DNA of 47,183 bases from CAYNWK01 sp964400875 (GTDB lineage: Bacteria; Chloroflexota; Anaerolineae; Anaerolineales; UBA4823): assembly GCA_964400875.1 (NCBI GenBank), contig CAYNWK010000013.1:1-47183 (forward strand), read 5' to 3'. The notes beneath the pieces are model-generated. The model was not told the origin of the DNA. It did no database searches and worked only from the letters and a program-made list of their open reading frames with translations. Each line of letters starts with the position of its first letter. Position 1 is the first letter of the stretch. Made by a program: the position numbers and the translations under genes. Shown here one piece after another: positions 1 through 15,377 of this stretch.

Positions 1-157
1 GCGCCCACGTTGAACAGGACCCCCTGCGGGCGCAAGGCTCAAATCAGTTCCGGCAGGTTGAGCGGCGCGTAACCGCCCTGCGTCAGCAGCCAGGAAGGGA
101 GGAGTTCTTTAATAAGCCCTCTCCGCCAGATGCTGAAGATGATTTATCGTGGCATCC

Positions 158-583
158 TTATGGAAGAACCGCGACACTCAAAGTTTTAGCCGCCTGGACG
201 AGCTGTCCGTCAAAAGTTGCAAACGTGACCGGTAGGCCCAGGGCCTCTTGCCAGATCAGCGCACAGGCGAGGTGAGTTGCATCAAACCCCCTTAAATTAT
301 GTTCACAAGCGAGTAAATCGCCTCGGATTACTGTGTTTTCCGTGATGGAGAGCCGCTGGAAGCTTTCCCATTCGGAACGGAATTGGTTTAGAGCAGCATC
401 GGTTTCATCTGCACTGATGATCTTCATTCGCCGGGCGCGAGTGATCGCAGCGGCGACTTCGACCCGGGTGATCAGACTGGTTACAACCAGGTCAGCCTCA
501 CCGATCCACGCATTCACCTCTTCCGAGCTGTTTTCAGCGATATAGCGTTTCACTAATGCGCTGGCATCGAGGTACAAGTTCAT
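158..583 (-). CDS. vapC: VapC-type PIN-domain toxin
   Basis: This is a 141-residue PIN-domain protein, the usual length for VapC toxins, which are Mg-dependent endoribonucleases that cleave RNA (often tRNA or rRNA) when freed from their antitoxin. The four expected acidic residues are visible: Asp6 in YLDASALVK, Glu42 in TRVEVAAA, Asp101 in RGFDATHLA and Asp125 in TFDGQL. Its start codon overlaps the stop of the upstream antitoxin gene by 4 bases (ATGA), so the pair is translationally coupled. A type II toxin-antitoxin role follows from family and context. The RNA target cannot be read from the sequence. Confidence 0.9.
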   Translation of the reverse strand: MNLYLDASALVKRYIAENSSEEVNAWIGEADLVVTSLITRVEVAAAITRARRMKIISADETDAALNQFRSEWESFQRLSITENTVIRGDLLACEHNLRGFDATHLACALIWQEALGLPVTFATFDGQLVQAAKTLSVAVLP

Positions 584-855
584 TCCCGCATCGCCACCAG
601 GATTTCAGAGACTTGCTGGTTGCTGCGATTCACGGCAGCTGGCGTGATGGCTTCTGGTTTCCGCCCGTTCCAGGCAACCATCCCTGCTTCCTGCAATGCC
701 TTTAGCCGGTCTTCCAGGTCCCCCTCAGCCGGCAATATCCGGCCGATCGGACGTCCGTGCTCGGTAACAATAATGACATTTCCTTGCTTAACCTGTCGTA
801 GGTATTCGCTCAGACGCGCCTTCAGGTCTCTAATCCCAACTCTGATCTCGCTCAC
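580..855 (-). CDS. vapB: Phd/YefM-type antitoxin (VapB role)
   Basis: This antitoxin of about 91 residues lies directly upstream of the PIN toxin. The N-terminus (VSEIRVGIRDLKARLSEYL, then GNVIIVTEHGRPIGRILP) is typical of the Phd/YefM DNA-binding fold, and the variable C-terminal tail should wrap and neutralise the toxin. I chose the GTG at 855 because GGAGG (861-865) sits five bases before it and the -10 box at 879-884 leaves a short leader. The upstream TTG at 867 would fall almost on the transcription start. Such antitoxins normally repress their own promoter, and a palindrome overlaps the -10 box here. Confidence 0.87.
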   Translation of the reverse strand: MSEIRVGIRDLKARLSEYLRQVKQGNVIIVTEHGRPIGRILPAEGDLEDRLKALQEAGMVAWNGRKPEAITPAAVNRSNQQVSEILVAMRE

Positions 856-870
856 CGTAACCTCCAATTA

Positions 871-898
871 GTGACCATATTATACTAATAATAGTCAC
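871..898 (-). promoter_or_regulatory. Promoter -10 and palindromic operator of the toxin-antitoxin operon
   Basis: On the minus strand a perfect TATAAT -10 box lies at 879-884, inside an imperfect inverted repeat bounded by GTGAC (871-875) and GTCAC (894-898) with A/T-rich half-sites. No good -35 box is seen. The position 16 or more bases before the antitoxin start suits autorepression by the antitoxin/toxin complex; that role is inferred. Confidence 0.6.
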
Positions 899-909
899 AA
901 ATTTGGGGG

Positions 910-1986
910 TCAATTCTCTATGCTAACGCGCCTCCCCACCTCCACCCACATCACCTCCCCATCCGTGCTCAGGCGCAGCCGACCGTGCGGCGATGAAGGC
1001 CAGACCGATCAACCTGTGGGGGTGAGGCTCAGCTGCTGGGCTAGCAAGGAGAGCCCGCCCATCAGTGCCGCCCGCACCACCGCCGCGTCGGCGCCCACCA
1101 GGATCGTGTACGCCCCGATGCCGAGCGCAGCCAGGGCCGCGCCGCGCCGGGGGCCCAGGGCGCGCCCGAACAGCGTCACCAGCAGCCCCGCGACCAGGGT
1201 GATGTTGAACCCGCTGATGGCGATGATATGCGAGGTGCCGGTGTCTTTGAAGGCTTTCTGAACACTCGCCGGGATGCCCCGCTCGATGCCCAGCAGGATC
1301 CCGGACATTAAGGACGCTTCCGGGTCCGGCCAATACCGGTAGACCAGCGCGTGAGCGCGGTCGCGCAGGGCGTACAGCGCGCCGAGCATGGGGTTCGCCT
1401 CGGCGCGCTCCAGGTAAGCTGCTTCGGCACCGCCCATGTAAGCGTACACGCCCTGGCGGGCCAGGTACTCCCGGTAAGAGAATTCTTCGTTTTCAAAAGG
1501 TTCGGTTAAATAGCCGCGCAAGACCAGCCGGTCTCCGTAGCGCCAATCCCCAAGTTCCCTCGTCCGGGCGAGCAGCAGCCCGTGGACCGGAGTTCGGCTC
1601 AACTCTCCTGCCGGGTGCAGCGATTCGACTTTCACGCGCAGGTTGGCACCGGCATCCAGTTCGTCGGGCGGCGCGACCAGCACGCCGGTGACGACCAGCT
1701 CTTGCTCTGTGTCGATGAAGTTATGGATGAAGCCCGGATCGGTCCAATCCGGCTGAGCGGCCTGGAAGCGGGCCCCGCCCAGGCACAGCGCTGCCGCAAG
1801 GAAAAAGAACCGGAGCGCATCGAACCGGGGGCTTCTCGAGGGAAATCGGGCGCGCAGCAGCTGCAGAATCAGGCCGGATCCCAGGGTGAGTCCCGCCAGC
1901 CCCAGCCAGGTTGCTGTGCTCCAGCCCGGCAACTCGCCGAGCAGGACCCCGGTCAGGAAAGCGAGAGAGATCCACAGCAGAGGCAT
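910..1986 (-). pseudogene. comEC: comEC remnant (internal deletion)
   Basis: ComEC is the membrane channel that carries single-stranded DNA into the cytoplasm during natural transformation and usually has 700-800 residues. Here an open frame of 325 codons (1009-1986) covers the N-terminal membrane segments, the DUF4131/OB-like region (about residues 60-180) and the start of the Competence domain (GILLGIERGIP, then TSHIIAISGFNITLVAGLL), then stops at a TGA soon after AALMGGLSLLAQQL. Past the stop, in the same frame at 910-987, the translation HGRLRLSTDGEVMWVEV looks like the extreme C-terminus of ComEC after the metallo-beta-lactamase domain. Roughly 400 or more codons between the two parts are missing. 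The gene cannot work as it stands. A true deletion or an assembly collapse are both possible. Confidence 0.72.
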
Positions 1987-2111
1987 AGCAGCACGGTCGC
2001 GGTGTCGTTGGTCGATCGGTTTGAATTTCCCATCTATCCGTGTTCCTGATAAACTGTCACTATGAATATAACCACAGCGCTAGGCGAATTTCTATCTGGA
2101 AAAAACTGTCA

Positions 2112-2144
2112 CTGCGAGACCGCTGTTCTTTGGCGGTCGTGGCA
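2112..2144. repeat. REP-like hairpin in intergenic DNA
   Basis: CTGCGAGACCGC and GCGGTCGTGGCAG form a long, nearly perfect hairpin around a short T-rich loop. It is followed at about 2190-2240 by a low-complexity CTCTCCCTC / GAGAGGGTGGGGTGAGGG stretch of the kind often scattered between bacterial genes. No gene is credible between 1987 and 2887. This stretch holds this hairpin, the hairpin at 2486-2522 and the assembly gap. Confidence 0.45.
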
Positions 2145-2485
2145 GTCTCCCTCACGGTTGGAGGCTAACAGCCCAAGCGGTGAGCAGCCGACTCACTCTC
2201 CCTCTGACGGGAGAGGGTGGGGTGAGGGTGGCGTGGCAGTCTCTCTCGTGCCGGTAGACTGCTTCATTCGCTCCGCCCTTCGTAGTGACGCTTAAGGCTT
2301 GCTAAGCAAACCACGCTTTAAGGTGAAGTACCCGCACTAGGTCAAATTGTACCTACCAGAGCCGTAACCTGGATCAAAATTGGACCGATTAATGACGGAA
2401 TCGATAGGTTTAAAAGCGGAAATCTATGCTAAACTGAGTCCATAAGTGAGTTCATCCTAACCTGCATCGCGCCCGCCTTCGCGCC

Positions 2486-2522
2486 AGACAAAAGCTCCTG
2501 CTGACTAGCAGGGCTTTTGTCT
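2486..2522 (+). terminator. Strong terminator-like hairpin
   Basis: AGACAAAAGCTCCTGCT pairs with AGCAGGGCTTTTGTCT around a four-base loop with one bulge, and a short T-rich tail follows. It has the look of an intrinsic terminator. No protein gene ends just before it on the plus strand, so it may end a small transcript. Confidence 0.55.
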
Positions 2523-2549
2523 TTAAGGTCAACTTAAATCCAAATTAAG

Positions 2550-2604
2550 TGGACATTATTGGTACTTTTTCACCATGTACGTGACGATCCTCCCGCGCTA
2601 TGCT
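2550..2604. repeat. Left copy of the 55-base gap-flanking duplicate
   Basis: These 55 bases (starting TGGACATTATTGG, ending CGCGCTATGCT) are identical to 2705-2759 on the other side of the N run. A perfect duplicate touching both gap edges is the mark of contig ends that overlap, not of a biological repeat. Confidence 0.9.
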
Positions 2605-2704
2605 NNNNNNNNNNNNNNNNNNNNNNNNNNNNNNNNNNNNNNNNNNNNNNNNNNNNNNNNNNNNNNNNNNNNNNNNNNNNNNNNNNNNNNNNNNNNNNNN
2701 NNNN
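2605..2704. other. Assembly gap (100 N)
   Basis: Exactly 100 unknown bases, a default scaffold gap size. Because the same 55 bases flank it, the real gap is probably absent and the true sequence about 155 bases shorter here. Confidence 0.95.
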
Positions 2705-2759
2705 TGGACATTATTGGTACTTTTTCACCATGTACGTGACGATCCTCCCGCGCTATGCT
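2705..2759. repeat. Right copy of the 55-base gap-flanking duplicate
   Basis: Identical to 2550-2604. The DNA from here to 2887 is the upstream region of the MscS-type gene. The open frame that spans the gap is not a credible gene. Confidence 0.9.
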
Positions 2760-2887
2760 CTTAACGGGCTAGGCGCGTTCTATTGGGTGGTGGAATTCCG
2801 AACGTATCAACCGGCGATCTTCTTAACGTCTCCACAAGCCGTTTTGAAAAAGCGTAACGGAAAAGAAGACACGGAGGGCTTTAAACC

Positions 2888-4390
2888 ATGCTGACTTTAT
2901 TACTCGGAGTTGACGTGATGATCAGCGGCTGGATCGCCGCCCACTTGCTGGCGGCCGTTTCAGCTTACCTGCTCATGCGCACCAGCGCGGTCAATTCTTT
3001 CACGTATTGGCTGAGCGAAGAACGATCCAACGACCTCGGCCGGCGCACTTCCCGGGTGATCACCTTCACTTTCATGGTAGTGGTGCTCGGTTCCCTGCTG
3101 ACCGTTTTGATGGGCACCGAACCACTGCGGGAAGGGTTAGGGAGCCAATTAAACAACCTGTTGAACCTGCAGGCAGCTCCCAACGTCCTGTTCGCCTTTA
3201 TGGACAAATTGCTGACCGTCGCAGGCATCCTGCTGCTGCTTCTGATTATCCCGATCCTGAACCGGGTGTTCGCCCGCATTTATAAGATGATCGATGGATG
3301 GCGCCATACTCGCTTCCGCGTGATCCGCTTCCAACAGCTTGAGCTGCTGACGCCCAACCGCATGGCGGATTTGTTCCTGGCGTTGGCCAGGTACCTGCGC
3401 GTCGCGATCATCGCGCTCTTGCTGTTCGTTTGCCTGGCGCTGCTCTTCAACCTGTCTCCGGTTACGCAGGGCATCGCCCACAGCCTGTTCGGCCAGGTCA
3501 AGGTCTTGCTGGGAGCCGCCTGGCAGAAGATCGTGGCGCTGACGCCCAACTTGCTGGTGCTGCTGGCGATCGCGGTGACCACTTTTTATTCGCTGAAAGT
3601 GTTGAACTTCTTCTACGAAGGTTTCCGCACCGGCAAGGTCAAGTTCACCAGCATCCACCCCGAGCTAGTCGAACCCACTTACCAGCTGCTGCGTTTCATG
3701 GTGATCGCCTTCGCGCTGGTTGCCGCTTTCCCCTACATCCCCGGATCAGATTCGCCGGTGTTCCGCGGCCTGTCCATCTTCATCGGCTTTCTGCTTTCTT
3801 TGGGTTCTACCTCCCTGGTGACCAACATCATCTCCGGCATCGTGCTGACCTACACGCGCGGCCTGCGCATCGGCGACCGCGTGCAGATCGGCGATACCAC
3901 CGGCGACGTCATCGACCGCACTCTGCTGGCCACCCGCATCCGCACCATCAAGAACGTTGACGTGATCATCCCCAACGGCATGGTGATGCAGAACCAGATC
4001 GTCAATTACAGCGCCGCCGCGGCCGAGAAAGGTTTGATCCTGAACACCACCGTGACCATCGGCTACGATGCGCCCTGGCGCCAGGTGCAGCAGCTGTTGA
4101 TCGACGCCGCCCTGACGACCCGCTACATCCTGCCCAACCCGCGGCCGTTCGTCCTGCAAACCAGCCTGGACGACTACTACGTCAGCTACCAGTTGAACGC
4201 CTACACCGTCGAGCCCAGCAAAATGGCGGTGATCTACTCGGAGCTGCACCAGAACATCCAGGATCAGTTCAACCAGGCAGAAGTCGAGATCATGTCTCCG
4301 GGGTACTTCGCCTTGCGCGAAGGGCCTACCGCCATCCCGGCGGAATACCTGAGCGGCGACCCGGTCCCGGTGGAACCCGGAATGAAGTAG
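2888..4390 (+). CDS. MscS-family mechanosensitive channel
   Basis: This is a 500-residue membrane protein of the MscS superfamily, which opens under membrane tension to release ions and small solutes during hypo-osmotic shock. About seven hydrophobic segments are visible (near residues 7-27, 55-75, 105-130, 170-190, 215-240, 268-286 and 295-320). The last is the pore helix, rich in Gly/Ser/Ala (GFLLSLGSTSLVTNIISGI). It runs into the conserved beta domain LRIGDRVQIGDTTGDV and VIIPNGMVMQNQIVNYS (about 324-378), then a cytoplasmic alpha/beta tail. It is longer than E. coli MscS (286 residues) because of the extra N-terminal membrane segments. GGAGG lies before the ATG. It appears to be a single-gene unit. 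Confidence 0.9.
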   Translation: MLTLLLGVDVMISGWIAAHLLAAVSAYLLMRTSAVNSFTYWLSEERSNDLGRRTSRVITFTFMVVVLGSLLTVLMGTEPLREGLGSQLNNLLNLQAAPNVLFAFMDKLLTVAGILLLLLIIPILNRVFARIYKMIDGWRHTRFRVIRFQQLELLTPNRMADLFLALARYLRVAIIALLLFVCLALLFNLSPVTQGIAHSLFGQVKVLLGAAWQKIVALTPNLLVLLAIAVTTFYSLKVLNFFYEGFRTGKVKFTSIHPELVEPTYQLLRFMVIAFALVAAFPYIPGSDSPVFRGLSIFIGFLLSLGSTSLVTNIISGIVLTYTRGLRIGDRVQIGDTTGDVIDRTLLATRIRTIKNVDVIIPNGMVMQNQIVNYSAAAAEKGLILNTTVTIGYDAPWRQVQQLLIDAALTTRYILPNPRPFVLQTSLDDYYVSYQLNAYTVEPSKMAVIYSELHQNIQDQFNQAEVEIMSPGYFALREGPTAIPAEYLSGDPVPVEPGMK

Positions 4391-4458
4391 GACGATACCA
4401 CCCTGTTGTGGATAAATCGATAGAGAAGTGTGGCGCTGAGCATTATGTAGAACTTTGC

Positions 4459-4570
4459 TTAATTGTTTCCAATTGTTCCACGAAACAATTAAGCCGGATG
4501 AATGCGCCCGGTGTTGCGGAGTTACTCCAAAAGACGCCCGCAGCGGCTAAACCCTAAACCCGAATTCAGG
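4459..4570 (-). repeat. Dispersed intergenic repeat, copy 1
   Basis: Read on the minus strand, this stretch of about 112 bases aligns end to end with 23234-23344. Shared blocks include CCTGAATTCGG, TTAGGGTTT, GCGCATTCA-CCGG and the nested palindrome AATTGTTTCGTGGAACAATT followed by GGAAACAATT. It lies between the MscS-type gene and the alcohol dehydrogenase. The rest of this 333-base gap holds a smaller GC-rich hairpin near 4590-4640 and no gene. Confidence 0.7.
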
Positions 4571-4723
4571 ATATACCAGACTGGCGTTGGAAAGTAAAAT
4601 TCCCGGCCTCCGGAGGCGTCAATCCCGCTTGAGGCCGGGCTCTGCTTTGCTGGTAGAATCCATCCATCCCCCATTCCAGGCTCATAGACCTCCCCACAAC
4701 GAAGAAAGTGGAGCGAAACTGTT

Positions 4724-5752
4724 ATGAAAGCGATCCGCCTGACCCGCATCGGAGAACCGCTGGAAATGGCCGAGGTCCCGACGCCCACGCCCGGCCCTCT
4801 GGATGCGCTGGTCGCAGTACAGGCAGCTGGCGTCTGCCATTCCGACGTGCATTACCGCGCCGGCGCCTCGCCGGCGGGACCGCTCCCGCTGACCCTGGGG
4901 CACGAAGTCGCCGGTACGGTCGCTGCCGTGGGAGACGAGGTGACCGGCTGGGCGCCGGGCGACCGGGTATGCTTGCATTACCTGTTGACCTGTGGGCACT
5001 GCCGCTACTGCGACGCGGGCCGTGAACAATTCTGCGTCCAGGGCGCCATGATCGGCAAGCACCGGGATGGCGGCTACGCTGAATACATCGCCCTACCGGC
5101 GCGCAGCCTCTTCCATTTGCCGGAGGAGATCCCCTTCGAACACGGGGCGGTCCTGATGTGCTCCTCGGCGACCTCTTTTCACGCCCTGCGCCAGGCCAGG
5201 CTCTCAGCCGGGGAAAGCGTGGCTGTCTTCGGCGTGGGCGGGCTGGGCATCTCCGCGGTGCAGCTGGCCCGGGCGTATGGCGCCGGGCAGGTCTTTGCCG
5301 TAGATCTCCAGCCCAACAAGCTCAGCCTGGCGGAGCGCCTTGGAGCCGTCCCGGTGGACGCCTCGGCGGGTGATCCGGTCGCCGAGCTCAAACGGCTGAC
5401 GGGGGGCCGCGGCGTGGATGTGGCCCTGGAACTGATCGGCCTGCCCCAAACCATGGAGCAGGCCTTTAAATCCTTGGCGATTCGCGGCCGGGCAGCCATT
5501 GCCGGTATCTCCAACCGCAGTTTCGAGGTCGCCCCCTACGCCGACCTGATCAACCGCGAGGCCGAGATCATCGGCGTCTCCGACCACCTGGCCCAGGAGA
5601 TCCCCCTGCTGCTCGAGTGGACCCGGGGAGGGCAGCTGGACCTCGGCGCAGCGGTCACGGAAACTATCCCTCTGGAGGCCGGGGCGGTCAATCAGGCCCT
5701 GGACCGGCTGGCTAATTTCGGCGAGACCGTGCGCACCGTCATCCTTCCCTAA
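4724..5752 (+). CDS. Zinc-dependent alcohol dehydrogenase (MDR family)
   Basis: This 342-residue medium-chain dehydrogenase/reductase should oxidise an alcohol, or reduce an aldehyde, with NAD(P). The catalytic zinc ligands are in place: Cys38 in GVCHSD, His60-Glu61 in GHE and Cys146. The structural zinc loop has Cys90, Cys93, Cys96 and Cys104 (CGHCRYCDAGREQFC). The Rossmann glycine motif GVGGLG is at 170-175. Length and layout match bacterial zinc alcohol dehydrogenases. The substrate cannot be told, and sorbitol, aryl-alcohol or simple primary alcohols are all possible. The gene stands alone, with the dispersed repeat upstream and a convergent gene 21 bases downstream. Confidence 0.88.
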   Translation: MKAIRLTRIGEPLEMAEVPTPTPGPLDALVAVQAAGVCHSDVHYRAGASPAGPLPLTLGHEVAGTVAAVGDEVTGWAPGDRVCLHYLLTCGHCRYCDAGREQFCVQGAMIGKHRDGGYAEYIALPARSLFHLPEEIPFEHGAVLMCSSATSFHALRQARLSAGESVAVFGVGGLGISAVQLARAYGAGQVFAVDLQPNKLSLAERLGAVPVDASAGDPVAELKRLTGGRGVDVALELIGLPQTMEQAFKSLAIRGRAAIAGISNRSFEVAPYADLINREAEIIGVSDHLAQEIPLLLEWTRGGQLDLGAAVTETIPLEAGAVNQALDRLANFGETVRTVILP

Positions 5753-5773
5753 ACAGTCGACCGGCCATCGGCG

Positions 5774-7153
5774 CTACCGGGGGACATTGATCCAACGCCC
5801 GGCGTAAGCGCCCAACGAACGCAGCAGATCCATCGCCTGCTGCGGGTTGAGCCCGGTGTTGTCCTCAAAACGCCCCCAGAAAGCAGACCACCAGCCCTCC
5901 GGTTCTTGTTTGGGGCCGTCGTACTCGGTTGGTCGTTCGGAAGGCCCATCGACCACCAGGCTGCCGACGTAATCGCCCTCGTTGTACACCCGCTGAATCT
6001 GGTCGTGGATGGCGGTCATGTCTTCTGCCGAGACCACGCCGTTGCTGGTCGCCTTGTAGAACTGCACCGTCACGCGAATGGGGTAGCGCTCGTCGCGTTC
6101 GATCCGCAGCCCGTCGATTTCGGTGAATGGTCCTTCCACCTCGCCGTGACCGATGACGGCGTTCTCGACGTCGCTCCTCAACGCCATGCTGGGCGCTTCG
6201 GCAGCCTCTTCTTCAATTCCGAAAAAGCCGCCGCCCAGGGGTTCCTTCTGCTTGAGCGGCACCTGGATCAGCAAGACCATGTTGAGACCGCTCTCCGCGC
6301 CGCCTTCCGAGTCGCCGCCCCGGGGGGTTGTCCCGCTGTCGTTGAAATCGCTGGCGCGCTCGCCGGTAAAGCTGCTCCGCTCGCCGTTCTGGTTGAAGAA
6401 CAGCCGCTGGCCCCAGGAAAAGCCGCTGGGGAAGGCGTCGCGCGTGTTGTCGATCACGGTGGCGCTGGTGCCCTCGCGGGTGGCGACGATAGTCAGCACC
6501 GCCGGGTCGCCGGCATACGACTGGTAGTTGAAGATCACGGGGTTGAAGCTGGCTTTGCCGCCCTGGGGGATCGGCAGGAAAGCCGCCTGCGCGCTGACCA
6601 GCACGTGGCTGTCGCGCGGCGCCAGCAATGAGCTCTCCCGCCCGGCCCAGGAACCCCCATCCGTCAGGTAAGCCCGGATGTTGCCCAAATATTCTTTCAG
6701 GCTGACCCGCTGGAGGTCACCCCCTTTTTCGTTGCCAACCAGCAGGTAGAAATCTTCCAGGCGAATGTCGGCGGTCAGGTCGCTGAAGTTCGGGTAGCGG
6801 ATCACCGGCATTAGCGCCAGCGCCTGCCCGCGGGACTGCGAGTCTGGGTAGCTCACCTGCAGGGTGACGTCCGAGATATTCGGCCCTACGGAAGAGCCGT
6901 AATAACGGCCGGTGTCCTCCCAGGTGACGTTGAGGATCTCCAGCCCGTATTTGGCCGCCAGCCGCAGGGCATGTTCATCCCAGACCATGTCTGCGGTGTT
7001 CTGCACGACTCGGGGATAATCGGGATCGGCTGGAGAATCTTCCGGCCCTTCCGATTGGAGCGGTGCGGCGCGCGCTCCCAGGACGTTCAAGGCCAGGATC
7101 AGGACGAGCAGCATCATGACGACGACGATCAATCGGGTGAACTTTGCAACCAT
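5774..7153 (-). CDS. Secreted protein of unknown function
   Basis: I do not recognise this 459-residue protein. It begins with a basic stretch and one hydrophobic segment (LIVVVMMLLVLILALNVLGA) ending in Ala-Arg-Ala, so it is exported, either cleaved or held by an N-terminal anchor. The rest is soluble and acidic, with beta-rich stretches, and carries a Gly/Ser/Asp-rich loop around residues 275-290 and a Trp-rich C-terminal part (GWWSAFWGRFED). Start: an ATG seven codons upstream is open, but AAGGAGG sits seven bases before the ATG at 7153, so the inner start is preferred. It lies convergent to the alcohol dehydrogenase and downstream of the TerB-like gene. Confidence 0.75.
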   Translation of the reverse strand: MVAKFTRLIVVVMMLLVLILALNVLGARAAPLQSEGPEDSPADPDYPRVVQNTADMVWDEHALRLAAKYGLEILNVTWEDTGRYYGSSVGPNISDVTLQVSYPDSQSRGQALALMPVIRYPNFSDLTADIRLEDFYLLVGNEKGGDLQRVSLKEYLGNIRAYLTDGGSWAGRESSLLAPRDSHVLVSAQAAFLPIPQGGKASFNPVIFNYQSYAGDPAVLTIVATREGTSATVIDNTRDAFPSGFSWGQRLFFNQNGERSSFTGERASDFNDSGTTPRGGDSEGGAESGLNMVLLIQVPLKQKEPLGGGFFGIEEEAAEAPSMALRSDVENAVIGHGEVEGPFTEIDGLRIERDERYPIRVTVQFYKATSNGVVSAEDMTAIHDQIQRVYNEGDYVGSLVVDGPSERPTEYDGPKQEPEGWWSAFWGRFEDNTGLNPQQAMDLLRSLGAYAGRWINVPR

Positions 7154-7285
7154 CTCAGCCTCCTTGTTTTCCATGCTTCACGAATGCGTCTTGGGATATA
7201 GACGCCGGAGTCGGCTGCTGGGTTCCCGAATTGAAAAAAGGTGGTCGGGGCATGTGGCATGCGCCTCGAAAACCCTGGAATTACT

Positions 7286-8209
7286 CTAATCGGCCCGCCG
7301 CTGGCGCGGGATCTGGATCTTAGCGTGGATGAACTGTTGGTGTGTGAGCTTGATCGAATTGGCGATAGCGCGAATTTCTTCGATCTCTTCGTAGGAAACG
7401 AAGCCGTCGGCGTTGGCAACGGCAAAAAGCACGTCCAGGAAGCGCTGGCGCTCCTCTGCGGTGGTGAGCTCGAAGAATCGCCGCGACAGCCGGTAATAAT
7501 CCATGTCTTTGGCGATCTCGGAGACCGCCTGTTCGGCGACCAGGGACGCGTGGTTGTGCATAAGCCCCCAGTTCTCCTCCAGAGCCGCCGTGATCGCCTC
7601 GAACTCGTCGTCGGTGACCTGGCGATCGACGTAAGCCACGCGCGCCATCAACCCGCCGGCCAGGCTCAGCTTGCGCAGCTCGCTTTCCTGTAGATCGAAA
7701 TCGGCTTCATCGATCTCCATGCGGCGTCGCACCTGGTAGTAAATCTTGTTCTTGAGGAAATCCTGCAGGTAGCGTTCGCGGTTGGGCGCATTGGCGACCG
7801 CTTGCGAGCGCCGTTGAACCGGGCCGCGCACCAGGCGGCCCAATTGCCCCACCAGGCTCACGTTGACTTCCTCGAGCGCGGCTTTGATCTCGTTGACCAC
7901 CACGCGCTCCTTCTCAGTCACCTGCCCATCGGCCCCGATCACAGCTTCCAGGGTGGAAAGCGCCAAACGGCGGTCGGCGGGCGTGACCAGCGCAGCTTGA
8001 AGCTCCGCCATCAGGCGCTCGCGCTCGGCCTCGCCCACAGGCTCATCCAGGTAGATCTCCAGGCGCGCCCAATCCTTGGCAGCCATCTCGGGCAGGTGGA
8101 AGAGCAGGTCTTTCAGGCTGTTGACTTCTTCGTTGCTGATCTCACCGTCCGCCCAGGCGGCGGCAATGATCACTTTAGCCAGGGCCATAATCAACCTTGG
8201 TTTGGGCAT
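7286..8209 (-). CDS. Two-domain TerB-like protein
   Basis: This 307-residue cytoplasmic, mostly helical protein has two TerB-like halves. The first (about residues 5-110) has AAWADGEISNEEVNSLKDLL and GADGQVTEKERVVVNEI; the second (about 180-300) has YVDRQVTDDEFEAI and ANADGFVSYEEIEEI. The repeated (A/D)DG-x-(I/V)-x-x-x-E pattern is the acidic metal-binding loop of the TerB/DjlA family, linked to tellurite resistance, metal sensing and stress complexes. No other ter gene is nearby, so tellurite resistance is not supported. Start: GGGAGG lies just before the ATG at 8209, so the 27 extra upstream codons are rejected. Confidence 0.75.
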   Translation of the reverse strand: MPKPRLIMALAKVIIAAAWADGEISNEEVNSLKDLLFHLPEMAAKDWARLEIYLDEPVGEAERERLMAELQAALVTPADRRLALSTLEAVIGADGQVTEKERVVVNEIKAALEEVNVSLVGQLGRLVRGPVQRRSQAVANAPNRERYLQDFLKNKIYYQVRRRMEIDEADFDLQESELRKLSLAGGLMARVAYVDRQVTDDEFEAITAALEENWGLMHNHASLVAEQAVSEIAKDMDYYRLSRRFFELTTAEERQRFLDVLFAVANADGFVSYEEIEEIRAIANSIKLTHQQFIHAKIQIPRQRRAD

Positions 8210-8268
8210 GAGCTTCCTCCCAAAAAATCCCTGAACAGCGTAACTTTTAACGATATAAAAGACCGGTA

Positions 8269-8297
8269 TTGTAGATTTTAACGCCTTCAAGTATACT
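8269..8297 (+). promoter_or_regulatory. Candidate sigma70-type promoter for the amylopullulanase gene
   Basis: TTGTAG (8269-8274) and TATACT (8292-8297) are separated by exactly 17 bases. The site lies about 160 bases before the start codon, in the divergent gap shared with the TerB-like gene. No operator of a known sugar repressor stands out in the leader. Confidence 0.45.
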
Positions 8298-8456
8298 GTT
8301 GTGGGGAATACAATCGGTTTGTGTGGACGGTTATAGTCACGCTAGCAGGCTCGAGGAGGCGGCATTTGATAGAGCACCATACCACACAGTATATCCAGCC
8401 GAACGAGTAAGTCACCAGTCGCTTAATTCGAAAAAGTGAATAAGGAGTCCGTCCCG

Positions 8457-15314
<6,858 letters not shown>

Positions 15315-15318
15315 TAAT

Positions 15319-15357
15319 GTGGAGGATTGGGCGGATGAAACCCGCCCAATCCTCCAC
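15319..15357 (+). terminator. Long perfect hairpin after the amylopullulanase gene
   Basis: GTGGAGGATTGGGCGG pairs with CCGCCCAATCCTCCAC around a seven-base loop, starting four bases after the stop codon. It lacks a clear T run, so it may stabilise the mRNA 3' end as much as end transcription. Confidence 0.6.
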
Positions 15358-15377
15358 CACTTTCCTACGTATCTACT

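Noticed and set aside
1..157. Minus-strand tail reading like LLTQGGYAPLNLPELI before a stop
   Set aside because: It could be the end of a gene cut by the window edge, but it is too short to name.
923..1333. Alternative frame over the comEC remnant
   Set aside because: It is rich in Arg/Gly/His from GC-rich antisense reading and has no motif; the ComEC frame explains this region.
2559..2894. Open frame spanning the N gap upstream of the MscS-type gene
   Set aside because: Most of it is N or the duplicated flank, and there is no SD or family likeness.
4459..4570. parS-like site (TGTTCCACG-AAACA) in the dispersed repeat
   Set aside because: The palindrome is two bases shorter than the parS consensus and the second copy differs at the centre. 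There is no parAB nearby.
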